A stretch of DNA of 64,000 bases from Erythrobacter sp. (GTDB lineage: Bacteria; Pseudomonadota; Alphaproteobacteria; Sphingomonadales; Sphingomonadaceae): NCBI RefSeq assembly GCF_011765465.1, contig NZ_CP050265.1:1612001-1676000 (forward strand). Direction: 5' to 3'. Positions 17,255-26,115 of the stretch are shown here, in pieces. Both the position numbers and the translations under genes were made by a program. How positions within the stretch are numbered: position 1 is the stretch's first letter; each line of letters begins with the position of its first letter. The notes beneath the pieces were generated by a model that saw nothing but the letters and a program-made list of their open reading frames with translations, made no database searches and was not told the origin of the DNA.

Positions 17255-18057
17255 GCGCAGCGCCGGAAATCCGCCGCGTCGATGTGGGTGACGCGGAAAT
17301 CCATACCGAGATAACGGGAAGCGGCCCGCCGGTCCTGCTCGTCGCCGGGCTCGGCGGGCGCGGGGCGTTCTGGTCCGAGCAGGTCGCGGCTTTCGCGGAT
17401 CACTTCACGGTCATCTCCTTCGACCACCGCGGCTGCGGCAATTCGACGCCTGACAAGGTCGTCTACGGCGCCGAGCACATGGCACGCGACGTGCTCGCGC
17501 TGATGGACGGGCTGGGGCTGGAGAAAGTCCGGCTGGTCGGCCATTCGACCGGCGGGGCGATCGGGCAGCATATCGCCTTGTCCGACCCGGAGCGGCTGGA
17601 ACGCCTCGTCCTTTCGTGCAGCTGGGCGGGGCCGGACACCTATCTTACCGAGCTGTTCCGCACCCGGCGCGAGATCCTCATCTCCTGCGGCCCGCTGGCC
17701 TATCTCACCACCGGCACATACCTCGCCATGCCGAGCCGCTATCTCCAGCCGCAGATGAAAAGCGCGCGCGCCTTCATGGAGGAACGCCTCGCCGCCTTCC
17801 CGGGGCTGGAAGTCGAGCTGTCGCGCATCAACGCGGTCTATACCCACGACCTGCGCAGCCGCCTGCACGAAATCACCGTTCCGACGTTCTGCATCGGCGC
17901 GATGGACGACCAGATCACCCCGCCCGGCTTCACCCAGGAACTCGCCCGGCTGATCCCGGATGCAAAGGAGCACCTGCTCGATCACGGCGGCCATTTCTGC
18001 CCGCGCGTGGTGACGGACGTCTATAACGAGGCCGTGCTCGACTACCTGAAGGCTTGA
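17248..18057 (+). CDS. Alpha/beta hydrolase
   Basis: A 269-residue alpha/beta-hydrolase-fold protein. The oxyanion region is LVAGLGGRG, DHRGCGNS is typical, the nucleophile elbow is GHSTGG, and the late acid and His fit GAMDDQITPP and HGGHFCP. Similar proteins act as enol-lactone hydrolases, C-C bond hydrolases or RutD-like amidases. ATG 17248 overlaps the aldehyde dehydrogenase stop by 7 nt. A GTG at 17251 is the next possible start. The operon position suggests it opens an ester, lactone or C-C bond of the island's substrate. Confidence 0.88.
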   Translation: MVSAAPEIRRVDVGDAEIHTEITGSGPPVLLVAGLGGRGAFWSEQVAAFADHFTVISFDHRGCGNSTPDKVVYGAEHMARDVLALMDGLGLEKVRLVGHSTGGAIGQHIALSDPERLERLVLSCSWAGPDTYLTELFRTRREILISCGPLAYLTTGTYLAMPSRYLQPQMKSARAFMEERLAAFPGLEVELSRINAVYTHDLRSRLHEITVPTFCIGAMDDQITPPGFTQELARLIPDAKEHLLDHGGHFCPRVVTDVYNEAVLDYLKA

Positions 18058-18069
18058 GAGGAGACCCTC

Positions 18070-18597
18070 ATGGCAAGCGAACCCGATCCGCACCCGCCGC
18101 AAGGCCACATCACGAAAGGCCGCTCGGTCATCGTCGGCCCGGACGAGGGCCGCTCGCTGTGGCAGCCCATGCCGAGCCGGGGCTATGTCACCGTCAACCT
18201 GACGCCCGACAATATGCCCTACGACACGTTCTCGTCGGGAATACAGGTCATGCCTCCGGGCGGCATGGTGCGCGAGCACGGGCACAGGCAGAACCACGAA
18301 CTCGTCTTCGTCTACGAAGGCACGGGCGAGGTCGATATCGACGGCGAGGTGACCGCGTTCGGTCCCGGCACGACGATCCTCTTCGCGCGCAACTGCACCC
18401 ACTGGATCAAGAACACCGGCGACACCGACATGAAGATGTTCTGGGTGTTCTTCCCGCCCGGGCTGGAGGACTGGTTCTACGCCATCGGGCGCGACCGCGC
18501 GCCGGGCGAGGCCATGCCCGAACCGTTCGACCGGCCAGACAATGTCGAGGAGGTCATGGCGAAGATGCGCTTTCTCCCGCCGCGCTCGCAAGGCTGA
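18070..18597 (+). CDS. Cupin-domain protein
   Basis: A 175-residue single-domain cupin. Motif 1 is visible as GGMVREHGHRQNHELVFVYEGTG, with the HxH pair and following Glu, and motif 2 as FARNCTHWIKNTG with its His. All ligands for a mononuclear metal are therefore present. Single cupins serve as dioxygenases, isomerases, decarboxylases or small-molecule sensors. The 40-residue tail after the barrel is rich in charged residues. GAGAGGAG precedes ATG 18070. It sits between the hydrolase and the OCD-like gene in the MFS operon. Specific reaction unknown. Confidence 0.82.
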   Translation: MASEPDPHPPQGHITKGRSVIVGPDEGRSLWQPMPSRGYVTVNLTPDNMPYDTFSSGIQVMPPGGMVREHGHRQNHELVFVYEGTGEVDIDGEVTAFGPGTTILFARNCTHWIKNTGDTDMKMFWVFFPPGLEDWFYAIGRDRAPGEAMPEPFDRPDNVEEVMAKMRFLPPRSQG

Positions 18598-18600
18598 GCC

Positions 18601-19599
18601 ATGCGCATCGTCCCCCAATCCGAGGTCGAGCGCCTGCTCCCGGTCGATGCCTGCGTCCCCGTCATGCGCGATGCGATGATCGCCGTGTCGCGCCGCGACG
18701 TCTCGCTCCCCATCCGCCAGTTCATGCCCGTGCCGGGAGCCGCCGGAAAGCTCGCGCTGATGCCCGGCTCGCTCGGAACGGCGGGTAAAGAGGAGGACGC
18801 GAGTTTCGGTATCAAGCTGGTGTGCAAGTACGAACGGCCTCACGACGACCCGCTCGGCACCCATGTCGGCATGGTGATGCTGTTCGATAGCGCAAAGGGC
18901 GTGCCTCTCGCCATGGTCGAAGGCTCCTCGCTCACCGCGATCCGCACTTCGGCGGCGAGCGCGCTTGCGACCGACCTCCTCGCGCGCGCGGACGCGAGGA
19001 CGCTCGCCATCATCGGCAACGGCGAACAGGCGATGCGGCATATCCCTGCGATGCAGGCGGTCCGCGACATCGAGCGGGTGCGGGTGTGGGGGCGCGATGC
19101 AGCGCGCGTTGCGGTCTTCGCCGGAGAGGCCAGCGCGCGCTTCGGCGTGCCGGTGGAGCCCGCATCGAGCGTGGCCGAAGCGGCGCGCGGCGCGGACATT
19201 ATCTGCACCACCACCTCGGCCAAGGAGCCGGTGCTTTTCGGGGCCGACCTCGAGGCCGGGCAACACGTGAACCTCGTCGGCTCTGCGATCCCGACCACCG
19301 CCGAGATCGATCACGAAGCGGTCCGCCGGATGCGCTTCTTCGTCGATTACCGCGAGGCCGCGATGGCGGCTGCGGGCGAACTTCTCGCAGCGATCGAGGC
19401 CGGCGTCGTCACCGAAAAGCACATCCTCGCCGAGATCGGCGAAGTCGCCGCGGACCCCGCACTCGGCCGGACCTCGTCCGACGAGATCACCTGCTACAAG
19501 TCGCTGGGCGTCGCAGCACAAGACCTTGCCGCCGCCCACGCCGTATGGCGCATGGCCGAGGCCGAGGGCGCCGGGACCGCAATCGACCTGCTCGCCTGA
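18601..19599 (+). CDS. Ornithine cyclodeaminase/mu-crystallin family protein
   Basis: A 332-residue NAD(P)-dependent protein. The N-terminal substrate domain includes GIKLVCKY, with the family Lys. The Rossmann domain reads LAIIGNGEQAMRHI (GxGxQA) and ICTTTSAKEP. The stretch NLVGSAIPTTAEID occupies the place where true ornithine cyclodeaminases carry a catalytic Asp (GSDxP), and here it is Ala. An imine or ketimine reductase, or an amino-acid dehydrogenase as in mu-crystallin relatives, is therefore more likely. Last gene of the five-gene operon; the hairpin at 19614-19647 follows. Confidence 0.87.
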   Translation: MRIVPQSEVERLLPVDACVPVMRDAMIAVSRRDVSLPIRQFMPVPGAAGKLALMPGSLGTAGKEEDASFGIKLVCKYERPHDDPLGTHVGMVMLFDSAKGVPLAMVEGSSLTAIRTSAASALATDLLARADARTLAIIGNGEQAMRHIPAMQAVRDIERVRVWGRDAARVAVFAGEASARFGVPVEPASSVAEAARGADIICTTTSAKEPVLFGADLEAGQHVNLVGSAIPTTAEIDHEAVRRMRFFVDYREAAMAAAGELLAAIEAGVVTEKHILAEIGEVAADPALGRTSSDEITCYKSLGVAAQDLAAAHAVWRMAEAEGAGTAIDLLA

Positions 19600-19613
19600 G
19601 GCGCAGAAAAGAG

Positions 19614-19647
19614 AAGGGGCGGCATCGATCCCACGATGTCGCCCCTT
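19614..19647. terminator. Bidirectional hairpin terminator between OCD-like gene and TonB receptor
   Basis: 14-bp stem (19614-19627 with 19634-19647, one G-T pair) and a 6-nt loop in the 71-nt convergent gap. On the minus strand it is followed by a T-rich run (TCTCTTTTC), so it is best suited to end the TonB receptor transcript. It can also serve the plus-strand operon. Confidence 0.75.
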
Positions 19648-19670
19648 CCCACCTCAAGCCCGCAGAAGGC

Positions 19671-22097
19671 TCAGAAATCCGCCGTCACGGTCGCGCCGAA
19701 AGTGCGCCTCTCGCCGAAGAACTGGCCGAAGGTGTTGCCGAAGGGCAGCAGCACGATGAAGGCGTTCGAGGTGTAGGTCTCGTCGAGCAGGTTCCTCGCC
19801 CAGATCCGCACCGAATAGCGATCGTCGAAGGTCAGCCCCGCGCTCGCGTTGACGAGGAAACGGTCGGGAATGATCGAGACATTCGCGCTGTCGCCGAAGA
19901 ACTCGCTCTGCCAGCTCGCATCGCCGCGCAGGAAATAGCTGTTCCCGTCCCCGAATTCGCCGTCCCACTGCGCCCCGAAGGAAGCCTGGGTCGGCGGGGT
20001 GCGCTCGACCTCGTTGCCGCCGACATTGCCGTTGGTGTTGCACACCACGTTGTCGCACGGAACCGTCACGCCCGGCACGCCGCGGCTGAAGCGGCTGTCG
20101 ACCGTGCCGTCGCCATAGGTCGCCTCGGTGTGGCTGAAAGTCGCATCGAGGCTGAAATTGTCGGTCGCCTGCCAGCGCGTCGCAAGCTCGATCCCGTAGA
20201 CTTCCGCATCGCCGAGATTGACGGTGATGTTGGGCACGTTGGGATCCGCCGGGTTGTCCGGGTCCTCGTCGGCGGCGTTGATCTGGATGTCGCTCCAGTC
20301 GGTGTAGAAGACCGAGGCGTTGAAGATCAGGTCGCCATTGAGGAACGCGCTCTTGATGCCCGCTTCGTAGGTCCAGTTGGTTTCGGGATCGAAAGTGCGG
20401 TCCTCGATCCGGCGCGCGGTGACGTTGAAGCCGCCCGCCTTGGCCCCGCGCGCGGCGGTGGCGAAGAGCAGGATGTCTTGGTCGAATTCGTATTCCACGG
20501 TGAAGCGCGGGGTGAACTCGTCGAAGGTCTCGTTCAGAGTCACCGCCCGGCGGTTGTCGATCGCGGTGATCTCGGTTTCCGAATAACGCGTCTCCGCGCC
20601 CAGCGTCAGCCGCCCGTCGGACGAGGTCCAGTAAAGCTCGCCGAACACCGAGACGACCTCGGTGCGCGTGTTCTCGTCCGCGAGCAGGATGTTGAACGGC
20701 CCGAACGGGTTGAGATTGGGAACCGGCGTTCCGAGCAGCGGCTGGAAATTGTTCGCGTCCGTGATCGGCTGGAGGTTGATGCTGGAGAAGCGGTTGATGT
20801 CCCTCCCGTCCGACACGAAGCCGCCGACCGAGGCGCGGATCTGGCTGTTGTCGAAGGTCAGCCGCGCTTCGTGCGTGTCGTAATCTATGCTGCCCACCGG
20901 GGTCTGCTGGAAGTTGCACAGCGGGGTGACGATGTTGACGACCGTGCCGCAATTGATCGGGTCCGGCTCGCCGCTGGTGCCGATGTTCACATCGCCGTTC
21001 ACGTTACCGAAGATGTAGTTGAAGGTGAGGTCCGAAGTGATCTCGGCGTTGATCTCGGCCCGGAAGATGCCGGTTTCGGACTGGTTGGCGAAGCTGCGCG
21101 GATCGACCGCGACGGCATCGCCGGGATCGGGAAATTCGCCCGCCAGAAGCGGGAAATTGCCGAAGCGCAGCGCGCCCGCATTGGTGATCGGTTCGAGCGC
21201 GAGGCTGCGCGAGGGATCGAGGATGCCGCCGGTCGAATCGGCGAAATAGCGCGAGGCGCGCGCCTCCTGGCTGACGTCGAAGTAATTGTAGGAGGCATTG
21301 AGCGTGATGCCCGGCGCGATTTCCGCCGCCGCGCTGACCGACAGCGCCTCGTTCTCCCAGCCGCCGACATTGCCGGTGGTGCTGGGCCCGTCCGCATTGA
21401 GCGTATCGGCGAAGGGATGGACGTTGTCCCACGTCCCGTCGAAGCTCGAATAATTGTAGCTCGCCGCGATCGCGAAATTCTCGACCGGCGACAGGTTGAT
21501 GAAGATGCCGCCGTCATAGCGTTCGTCCGAGCCGACCGTGGCGGTCAGTTCGCCGTCGATCTCGCCGGTCATCTCAGCCTTTTTCGGGATGTAGTTGATC
21601 GCGCCCGAGAACGCGTTGCGCCCGTAGCGCGCGCTTTGCGGGCCCTTGACGATCTCGATCCGCGACAGGTTCACCGTGCCGAGATCGACCGCCCAGGAAC
21701 GCGGGATGTAGATCCCGTCGAAGAAGGTCGAGACGTTCGATTCGAGCGCGGTCACGCGGGTCGTCGCCTGGCCGCGGATGACCGGCTGGGCGAAGCCGCC
21801 GGAGAAATCCTCGAAGCTGAAGCCGGGCGTGAAGCGGGCGACGTCGTCGAGTTCCTGCAGCGAGCGGCGGTCGATGTCCTCTTCGCCGAACGCCGTGATC
21901 GCGATCGGCACGTCCTGGATGTCTTCCGCCCGGCTGCGCGCCGTGACGATGATGGTGTTCGACGGCCGCTCGGTTTCGGCCTCGGCCTCTTCCATGTCCT
22001 GCGCGTTGGCCGCCTGCGGTGCGACCAGCGCCAGTGCCGTCGCGATGGCTCCGATGCTTGCCTGACGTCCGCCCGTTCCCCGTGTGAAGCGCGTCAT
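19671..22097 (-). CDS. TonB-dependent receptor (receptor 1)
   Basis: An 808-residue outer-membrane receptor. A Sec signal peptide (about residues 1-33, TALALVAPQAANAQ) is followed by an N-terminal TIIVTARSRAEDIQDVPIAI segment (TonB-box region and plug start). The plug includes VIRGQATTRV and IEIVKGPQSARYGRNAFSG, and a 22-strand-type barrel ends in an aromatic residue (TVTADF). ATG at 22095-22097 was chosen because GGGGAG lies about 6 nt upstream and the signal peptide begins there. It imports a ligand across the outer membrane using TonB energy. Sphingomonads use such receptors widely for organic substrates. It is divergent from a serine hydrolase/transporter/methyltransferase operon that may process the imported compound. 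Confidence 0.95.
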   Translation of the reverse strand: MTRFTRGTGGRQASIGAIATALALVAPQAANAQDMEEAEAETERPSNTIIVTARSRAEDIQDVPIAITAFGEEDIDRRSLQELDDVARFTPGFSFEDFSGGFAQPVIRGQATTRVTALESNVSTFFDGIYIPRSWAVDLGTVNLSRIEIVKGPQSARYGRNAFSGAINYIPKKAEMTGEIDGELTATVGSDERYDGGIFINLSPVENFAIAASYNYSSFDGTWDNVHPFADTLNADGPSTTGNVGGWENEALSVSAAAEIAPGITLNASYNYFDVSQEARASRYFADSTGGILDPSRSLALEPITNAGALRFGNFPLLAGEFPDPGDAVAVDPRSFANQSETGIFRAEINAEITSDLTFNYIFGNVNGDVNIGTSGEPDPINCGTVVNIVTPLCNFQQTPVGSIDYDTHEARLTFDNSQIRASVGGFVSDGRDINRFSSINLQPITDANNFQPLLGTPVPNLNPFGPFNILLADENTRTEVVSVFGELYWTSSDGRLTLGAETRYSETEITAIDNRRAVTLNETFDEFTPRFTVEYEFDQDILLFATAARGAKAGGFNVTARRIEDRTFDPETNWTYEAGIKSAFLNGDLIFNASVFYTDWSDIQINAADEDPDNPADPNVPNITVNLGDAEVYGIELATRWQATDNFSLDATFSHTEATYGDGTVDSRFSRGVPGVTVPCDNVVCNTNGNVGGNEVERTPPTQASFGAQWDGEFGDGNSYFLRGDASWQSEFFGDSANVSIIPDRFLVNASAGLTFDDRYSVRIWARNLLDETYTSNAFIVLLPFGNTFGQFFGERRTFGATVTADF

Positions 22098-22186
22098 GAT
22101 ATGCTCCCCGTTGTCTCGCATTGGGTGCGACCCCGGCATCGAAAATGACGCTCACTGTAACAATGTGTCGCCGCGATGCGTCGAAA

Positions 22187-22203
22187 CTCTCCGACTGGCG
22201 GTC
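22187..22203 (+). promoter_or_regulatory. Candidate IclR-type operator in TonB receptor/serine hydrolase gap
   Basis: The sequence CTCTCCGACTGGCGGTC (TCCG-ACTGG-CGGT) is central in the 183-nt divergent gap, about 90 nt from one start and 77 nt from the other. It shares the ACTGG spacer with the sites at 27880 and 36207. Confidence 0.55.
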
Positions 22204-22280
22204 AAATGAGGGTCATGGACCTGAAGCGGCAAAGCCTTTCGCTAGGTTTCGGTTATCGCACGAGGGCTTACGCACACGAT

Positions 22281-23642
22281 ATGGAACACGCCTCGCTTCG
22301 CATCCCGAGCCGTCCGCACCCCGCCCGCAGGCTGGTGAGCGCCAGCGGCGTCGCGATCCTTGCAGGCGCGCTGGCCGCGGGCGCGTGCGCGCAGGACAGC
22401 GGCGCGCAGGACATTGCCGCGCCCGCCCCCGCACCCGCCGCCATGGCCGAGGCGGAGAGCCGCACGGCTTACCCGCCCGAGGACGAGGCGCTCTATCTCG
22501 CTCGCTTCAACCAGCTGCTCGAAGCCGCGCGCACCGGCGCAGGGCTCGGTTCCTACGACCCGCTCGAGCCGGTCGCGGGCGCGAGCGACCCGCAGCCGCT
22601 CCCGCGCGCCGAACGGCCCGCGCTGTCGGCCGAGGCGCTGGCCGAGGCGGAAAGCTACGCCGCCGCGCGCAATTCGAGCGCCTTCATCGTGATGAAGGAC
22701 GGGGCGATCCAGCACGAGACCTATTTCGGCGAGACGACGCGCGACACGCCGATCGTCTCGCGCTCGCTCGCCAAGCCGGTCACCGCGCTGCTCGTCGGTC
22801 GCGCGATCATGCAGGGGCATATCGCCTCGCTCGACCAGCCGGTGGCGGATTTCATCACCGAATGGCAGGGCGATGCACAGCGCGAGAAAATCCTCGTGCG
22901 CCACCTGCTCGATATGCGCACGGGGCTCCTGCCGCAGGGCTTCTCGCGCGAGCCGGAGGACATCCTCAACCGCGCCTACCTCCACCCGCGCCACGACGAG
23001 GTCATCATCAACGACTACCCGCTCACCCATGAGCCGGGGACGCGCTACGAATATTCGAACGCCAATTCCGAACTGGTCGCGCCGGTCATCGAGCGCGCGA
23101 CGGGGATGCGTTATTCCGAGTATCTGACCGAGGCCTTGCTCGAACCCATCGGCGCGTCCGGCGGGGAGGTGTGGGTCAACCGCGAGGGCGGGACGGCCCA
23201 TTCGGGCTGCTGCCTGATGCTGCCCGCGCAAAGCTGGCTGCGCATGGCGATGCTGGTGATGAACGACGGCGAGTGGGAGGGCGAGCGGCTGCTGCCAGAA
23301 GGCTATGCCGAGGCCATGCGTACCGCGACCGACGAGAACCCGCATTACGGCATGGGCGTGTGGGTCGCAGGGCCCTACGTCCCCGAACGCGGCTTCGCCC
23401 ATCCGAGTGTGCCCTACGGCAAGGTCGCCCATTCGGAGCCCTATCTCGACCGTGACCTCACCCTGTTCGACGGCAACGGCAACCAGGTGGTCTACATGAT
23501 CCCCTCGCAGCGCATGATCGTGCTGCGGACCGGCAGCGCCCCGCCCAAGGACATGGCCTGGGACAACACGGTCCTGCCCAACCTCCTCATCCGCGACGCG
23601 GCGCGCCTTGCGGGCGAGCCGCTTCCCGAACCCCAGGAATAG
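22281..23642 (+). CDS. Exported serine hydrolase, beta-lactamase class C/6-aminohexanoate-dimer hydrolase-like (copy 1)
   Basis: A 453-residue protein. An N-terminal basic and hydrophobic segment (ARRLVSASGVAILAGALAAGACAQ) is a signal peptide, with a Cys that could be lipidated although the lipobox (AGAC) is imperfect. The catalytic SxxK is SLAK within SRSLAKP and the Tyr motif is YSN within YEYSNANS. These are the hallmarks of penicillin-recognising serine hydrolases, which also include esterases, NylB-type amidases and transesterases. It likely acts in the periplasm on an ester or amide. Start chosen at 22281 because the signal peptide begins there. A second SxxK hydrolase lies at 28916-30094. 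The GPH transporter gene follows by 17 nt. Confidence 0.87.
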   Translation: MEHASLRIPSRPHPARRLVSASGVAILAGALAAGACAQDSGAQDIAAPAPAPAAMAEAESRTAYPPEDEALYLARFNQLLEAARTGAGLGSYDPLEPVAGASDPQPLPRAERPALSAEALAEAESYAAARNSSAFIVMKDGAIQHETYFGETTRDTPIVSRSLAKPVTALLVGRAIMQGHIASLDQPVADFITEWQGDAQREKILVRHLLDMRTGLLPQGFSREPEDILNRAYLHPRHDEVIINDYPLTHEPGTRYEYSNANSELVAPVIERATGMRYSEYLTEALLEPIGASGGEVWVNREGGTAHSGCCLMLPAQSWLRMAMLVMNDGEWEGERLLPEGYAEAMRTATDENPHYGMGVWVAGPYVPERGFAHPSVPYGKVAHSEPYLDRDLTLFDGNGNQVVYMIPSQRMIVLRTGSAPPKDMAWDNTVLPNLLIRDAARLAGEPLPEPQE

Positions 23643-23659
23643 TCGAAAGAGCCCGGCCC

Positions 23660-25069
23660 ATGGCATCCACCGCCGCCCCGATCCCCGAGACGACGCGCGC
23701 CGCGCCTTCGGCCAAGCTGCCCTTCGCGCTCAAGCTCGGCTGGGGGTCGGGCGCCTTCGGCATCTCGCTGCTGATGAACGGGATTTCGGGCCTCATCCTG
23801 CTGTTCGCGGCGAGCATCCTGCAGATCGAGCCCGCGCTCGCCGGGACGGTCATCTTCCTTGCCAAGCTGGTCGATGTCGTCACCGACCCGCTGGTCGGCG
23901 TGTGGTCGGACCGCCACGAATCCCCGCGCGGGCGGCGGCGGCCCTTCCTGTTCTGGGGCGCGATCATGGCCGCGGCGAGCTTCGCGCTGATCTTCACCAC
24001 GCCGGTGCTGGGGGGCCAGTACCTGACCGCGGCCTACCTGTTCATCGTGCTCAGTTTCTACGCCATCGGCTACACGATCTACAACATCCCCTACATGGCG
24101 ATGCCCGCCGAAATGACCGAGGATTACCACGAGCGCTCCTCGATCCACGCCTTTCGCATGGTCTTCGTCTCGCTGGGCTCGCTGATCGCGGGCGCGGGGG
24201 TGAAGGTCGTGCTCGAATGGCTCGGCAAGACCGAGGCGCAGAGCTGGGCGATCGTCGGCCTCATCTGCGCCGCGCTGATCTTCGCCAGCCTGATGACCGC
24301 CTATTACGCCACGGCAGGCGCGCGCTTCACGCAAGGGGAAGGCAAGTCGGGCAAGAGCAACATGAGCCAGCTGGTCGAGGAATTCGGCGCGGTGAAGGCG
24401 AACCGCCATTTCCTGCGGCTCATCTCGGTCAAGTTCGCGCAGCTCATGGGCGTGCAGACGACGGCTGCGGCCTTCGCCTATTTCTTCGTCCAGAGCCTCG
24501 GGCGCGATTTCAACGTGCTGGCGATCTTCGGCGTCACCGTCACCGCCTCGACGATCCTGTGCGCGCCGCTGCTGGTGGCGCTGTCGCGGCGGATCGGCAA
24601 GAAGAACGCCTATTACCTCGCCGCCGGGACGAACGTGCTCTACGCGCTCAGCTGGTCGCTCGCCTCGGAAGGCGAGCCGATCTGGGCGATCGTGCTGCGC
24701 GGCGCGCTCGTCGGCCTCGCCTTCAGCGGCAATGTCGTCATGGCGATGTCGATGCTGACCGACATCATCAATGCCGATGCCGAGCGCACCGGCGTGCGCC
24801 GCGAAGGAGCCTTTACCGCGCTCTACAGCTTCGTCGAGAAACTGACCGGCGCGCTCGGCCCGCTGATCGTCGGCTTCGCCCTGTCCTTTGCGGGCTTCGA
24901 CAACAAGCTGCCCTTCGACGTGCCGCAGGGCGGGAATGTCGACACGGCGCTGCTGGTTTCGGTATCCTGGCTTCCGGCCGTGTTCGGCGTGCTCGCGATG
25001 CTGCTTCTGTCGGGATACCGGTTGAGCGAAGACGACTTCGCGGGCGACAAGCAAGGAGCAAGGACATGA
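23660..25069 (+). CDS. MFS transporter, GPH (glycoside-pentoside-hexuronide) cation symporter type
   Basis: A 469-residue inner-membrane protein with about 12 membrane segments. The family signature is visible in the first half as KLVDVVTDPLVGVWSDRHESPRGRRRPFLFWGA, with D and R residues of the loop 2-3 motif as in MelB-like carriers, and TIYNIPYMAMPAEMTEDYHERS follows. GPH carriers co-transport glycosides or other organic solutes with H+ or Na+. It comes after an exported hydrolase and overlaps the start of methyltransferase copy 3 (ATGA at 25066-25069). This suggests uptake of a hydrolysis product, for example a glycoside or sterol-like compound. The exact solute is unknown. Confidence 0.9.
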   Translation: MASTAAPIPETTRAAPSAKLPFALKLGWGSGAFGISLLMNGISGLILLFAASILQIEPALAGTVIFLAKLVDVVTDPLVGVWSDRHESPRGRRRPFLFWGAIMAAASFALIFTTPVLGGQYLTAAYLFIVLSFYAIGYTIYNIPYMAMPAEMTEDYHERSSIHAFRMVFVSLGSLIAGAGVKVVLEWLGKTEAQSWAIVGLICAALIFASLMTAYYATAGARFTQGEGKSGKSNMSQLVEEFGAVKANRHFLRLISVKFAQLMGVQTTAAAFAYFFVQSLGRDFNVLAIFGVTVTASTILCAPLLVALSRRIGKKNAYYLAAGTNVLYALSWSLASEGEPIWAIVLRGALVGLAFSGNVVMAMSMLTDIINADAERTGVRREGAFTALYSFVEKLTGALGPLIVGFALSFAGFDNKLPFDVPQGGNVDTALLVSVSWLPAVFGVLAMLLLSGYRLSEDDFAGDKQGART

Positions 25070-26115
25070 CGACCCCGTTCCAGAACCCCCGGCTGCGCCA
25101 GCGCGGGCGCGCCTCGGTCGATTTCCTCGCCGGCATGGCGGCGGCCTCCGGTCCCGTTCGCGCGAGCGTCGATGCGGCGATTGCCGAGAAGGTGCCTTCA
25201 CCGGACGCCCTGCCCGACAACCTCGACGAACGGCTCGTCCACATGGACGCGGCGCTGGCCGATTGCCCGGCCTGGCCGGTCCAGCAATTGCTCGGCGACT
25301 GGCACGGGCGGATGCACGGGCGCATTTCCGCCGAAGCCTTCGAGGAGGTCGAGGACGACCTCGCCCCGCTGTTCAAGGCGGCGGAGCAGGGCCCCGCGAC
25401 CCTGCGGCTCGACCCCGCCATGAAAGCCCCCGATTACTGGGACGGCGTCCATTTCCACCGCACCACCGGCGGCTGGGAAGGCCACGCGAACATGGGCTAC
25501 ATCCACGGCGAGATCATCCACAAGAAGCTCGTCGGGCGGTTCTTTCCCGGCGGCATCTTCCAGCAGCGCCGCGACGTCGCCGCGATGGCCCCGCGTGAGA
25601 CTTACAAGCGCATCCTCGACATGGGCTGCTCCTCCGGCCACTTCACCACCGCGCTCACCGAGACATACCCGCAAGCGCAGATCGTCGGGGTGGACCTGTC
25701 GGCGCGGATGCTCGAACACGCATGGCGCACGGCGAACGCGAACGGGTGGAACTGGCAGCTTTCGCAGCAAGCAGCCGAGGCGACCGATTTCGAGGACGCG
25801 AGCTTCGACCTCGTCGCAAGCTACATCATCCTCCACGAAATGCCGGCGGACGCGATCCGCAAGGTCTTCGCCGAGGCGTTCCGCCTGCTCGAACCCGGCG
25901 GCGACCTGCTGATGAGCGACGTCACGCGCTATGAGGACATGGACAAGCTCGCCGTGTGGAAGGCCGACCGCGGCGCGATGTTCGGAGGCGAGCCGCACTG
26001 GCGCGAAAGCGCGAGCCTCGATCTCGAGGCGGTCGCGCGCGAGGCGGGCTTCGTCGACGTGACGAGCAGCGGGCCCTATCCTTACGTCATCCAGGGGCGG
26101 AAAACAGAGGCATGA
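25066..26115 (+). CDS. SAM-dependent methyltransferase with N-terminal domain (copy 3 of 3)
   Basis: A 349-residue class I methyltransferase. Motif I (ILDMGCSSG) is near 183-191, GVDLSARMLEHA follows, and LHE is at 256-258 before RLLEPGG, matching FHE in the other copies. The N-terminal domain is the most divergent of the three: TTGGW replaces QPGGY. It overlaps the upstream transporter and the downstream small gene by 4 nt each (25066-25069 and 26112-26115), so all three are translationally coupled. Acceptor unknown. That a transporter and a methyltransferase are coupled suggests the acceptor is the imported compound or its derivative, which is inference. Confidence 0.87.
   Translation: MTTPFQNPRLRQRGRASVDFLAGMAAASGPVRASVDAAIAEKVPSPDALPDNLDERLVHMDAALADCPAWPVQQLLGDWHGRMHGRISAEAFEEVEDDLAPLFKAAEQGPATLRLDPAMKAPDYWDGVHFHRTTGGWEGHANMGYIHGEIIHKKLVGRFFPGGIFQQRRDVAAMAPRETYKRILDMGCSSGHFTTALTETYPQAQIVGVDLSARMLEHAWRTANANGWNWQLSQQAAEATDFEDASFDLVASYIILHEMPADAIRKVFAEAFRLLEPGGDLLMSDVTRYEDMDKLAVWKADRGAMFGGEPHWRESASLDLEAVAREAGFVDVTSSGPYPYVIQGRKTEA

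Noticed and set aside
17206-19539. A 777-codon minus-strand open frame opposite the hydrolase, cupin and OCD-like genes
   Set aside because: All three sense genes have intact family motifs. The antisense product resembles nothing and has GC-bias composition.
19086-22148. A 1,020-codon plus-strand open frame opposite TonB receptor 1
   Set aside because: It lies opposite a TonB receptor with signal peptide, plug and barrel motifs, and its product has no domain and is Arg/Gly/Ala-rich.
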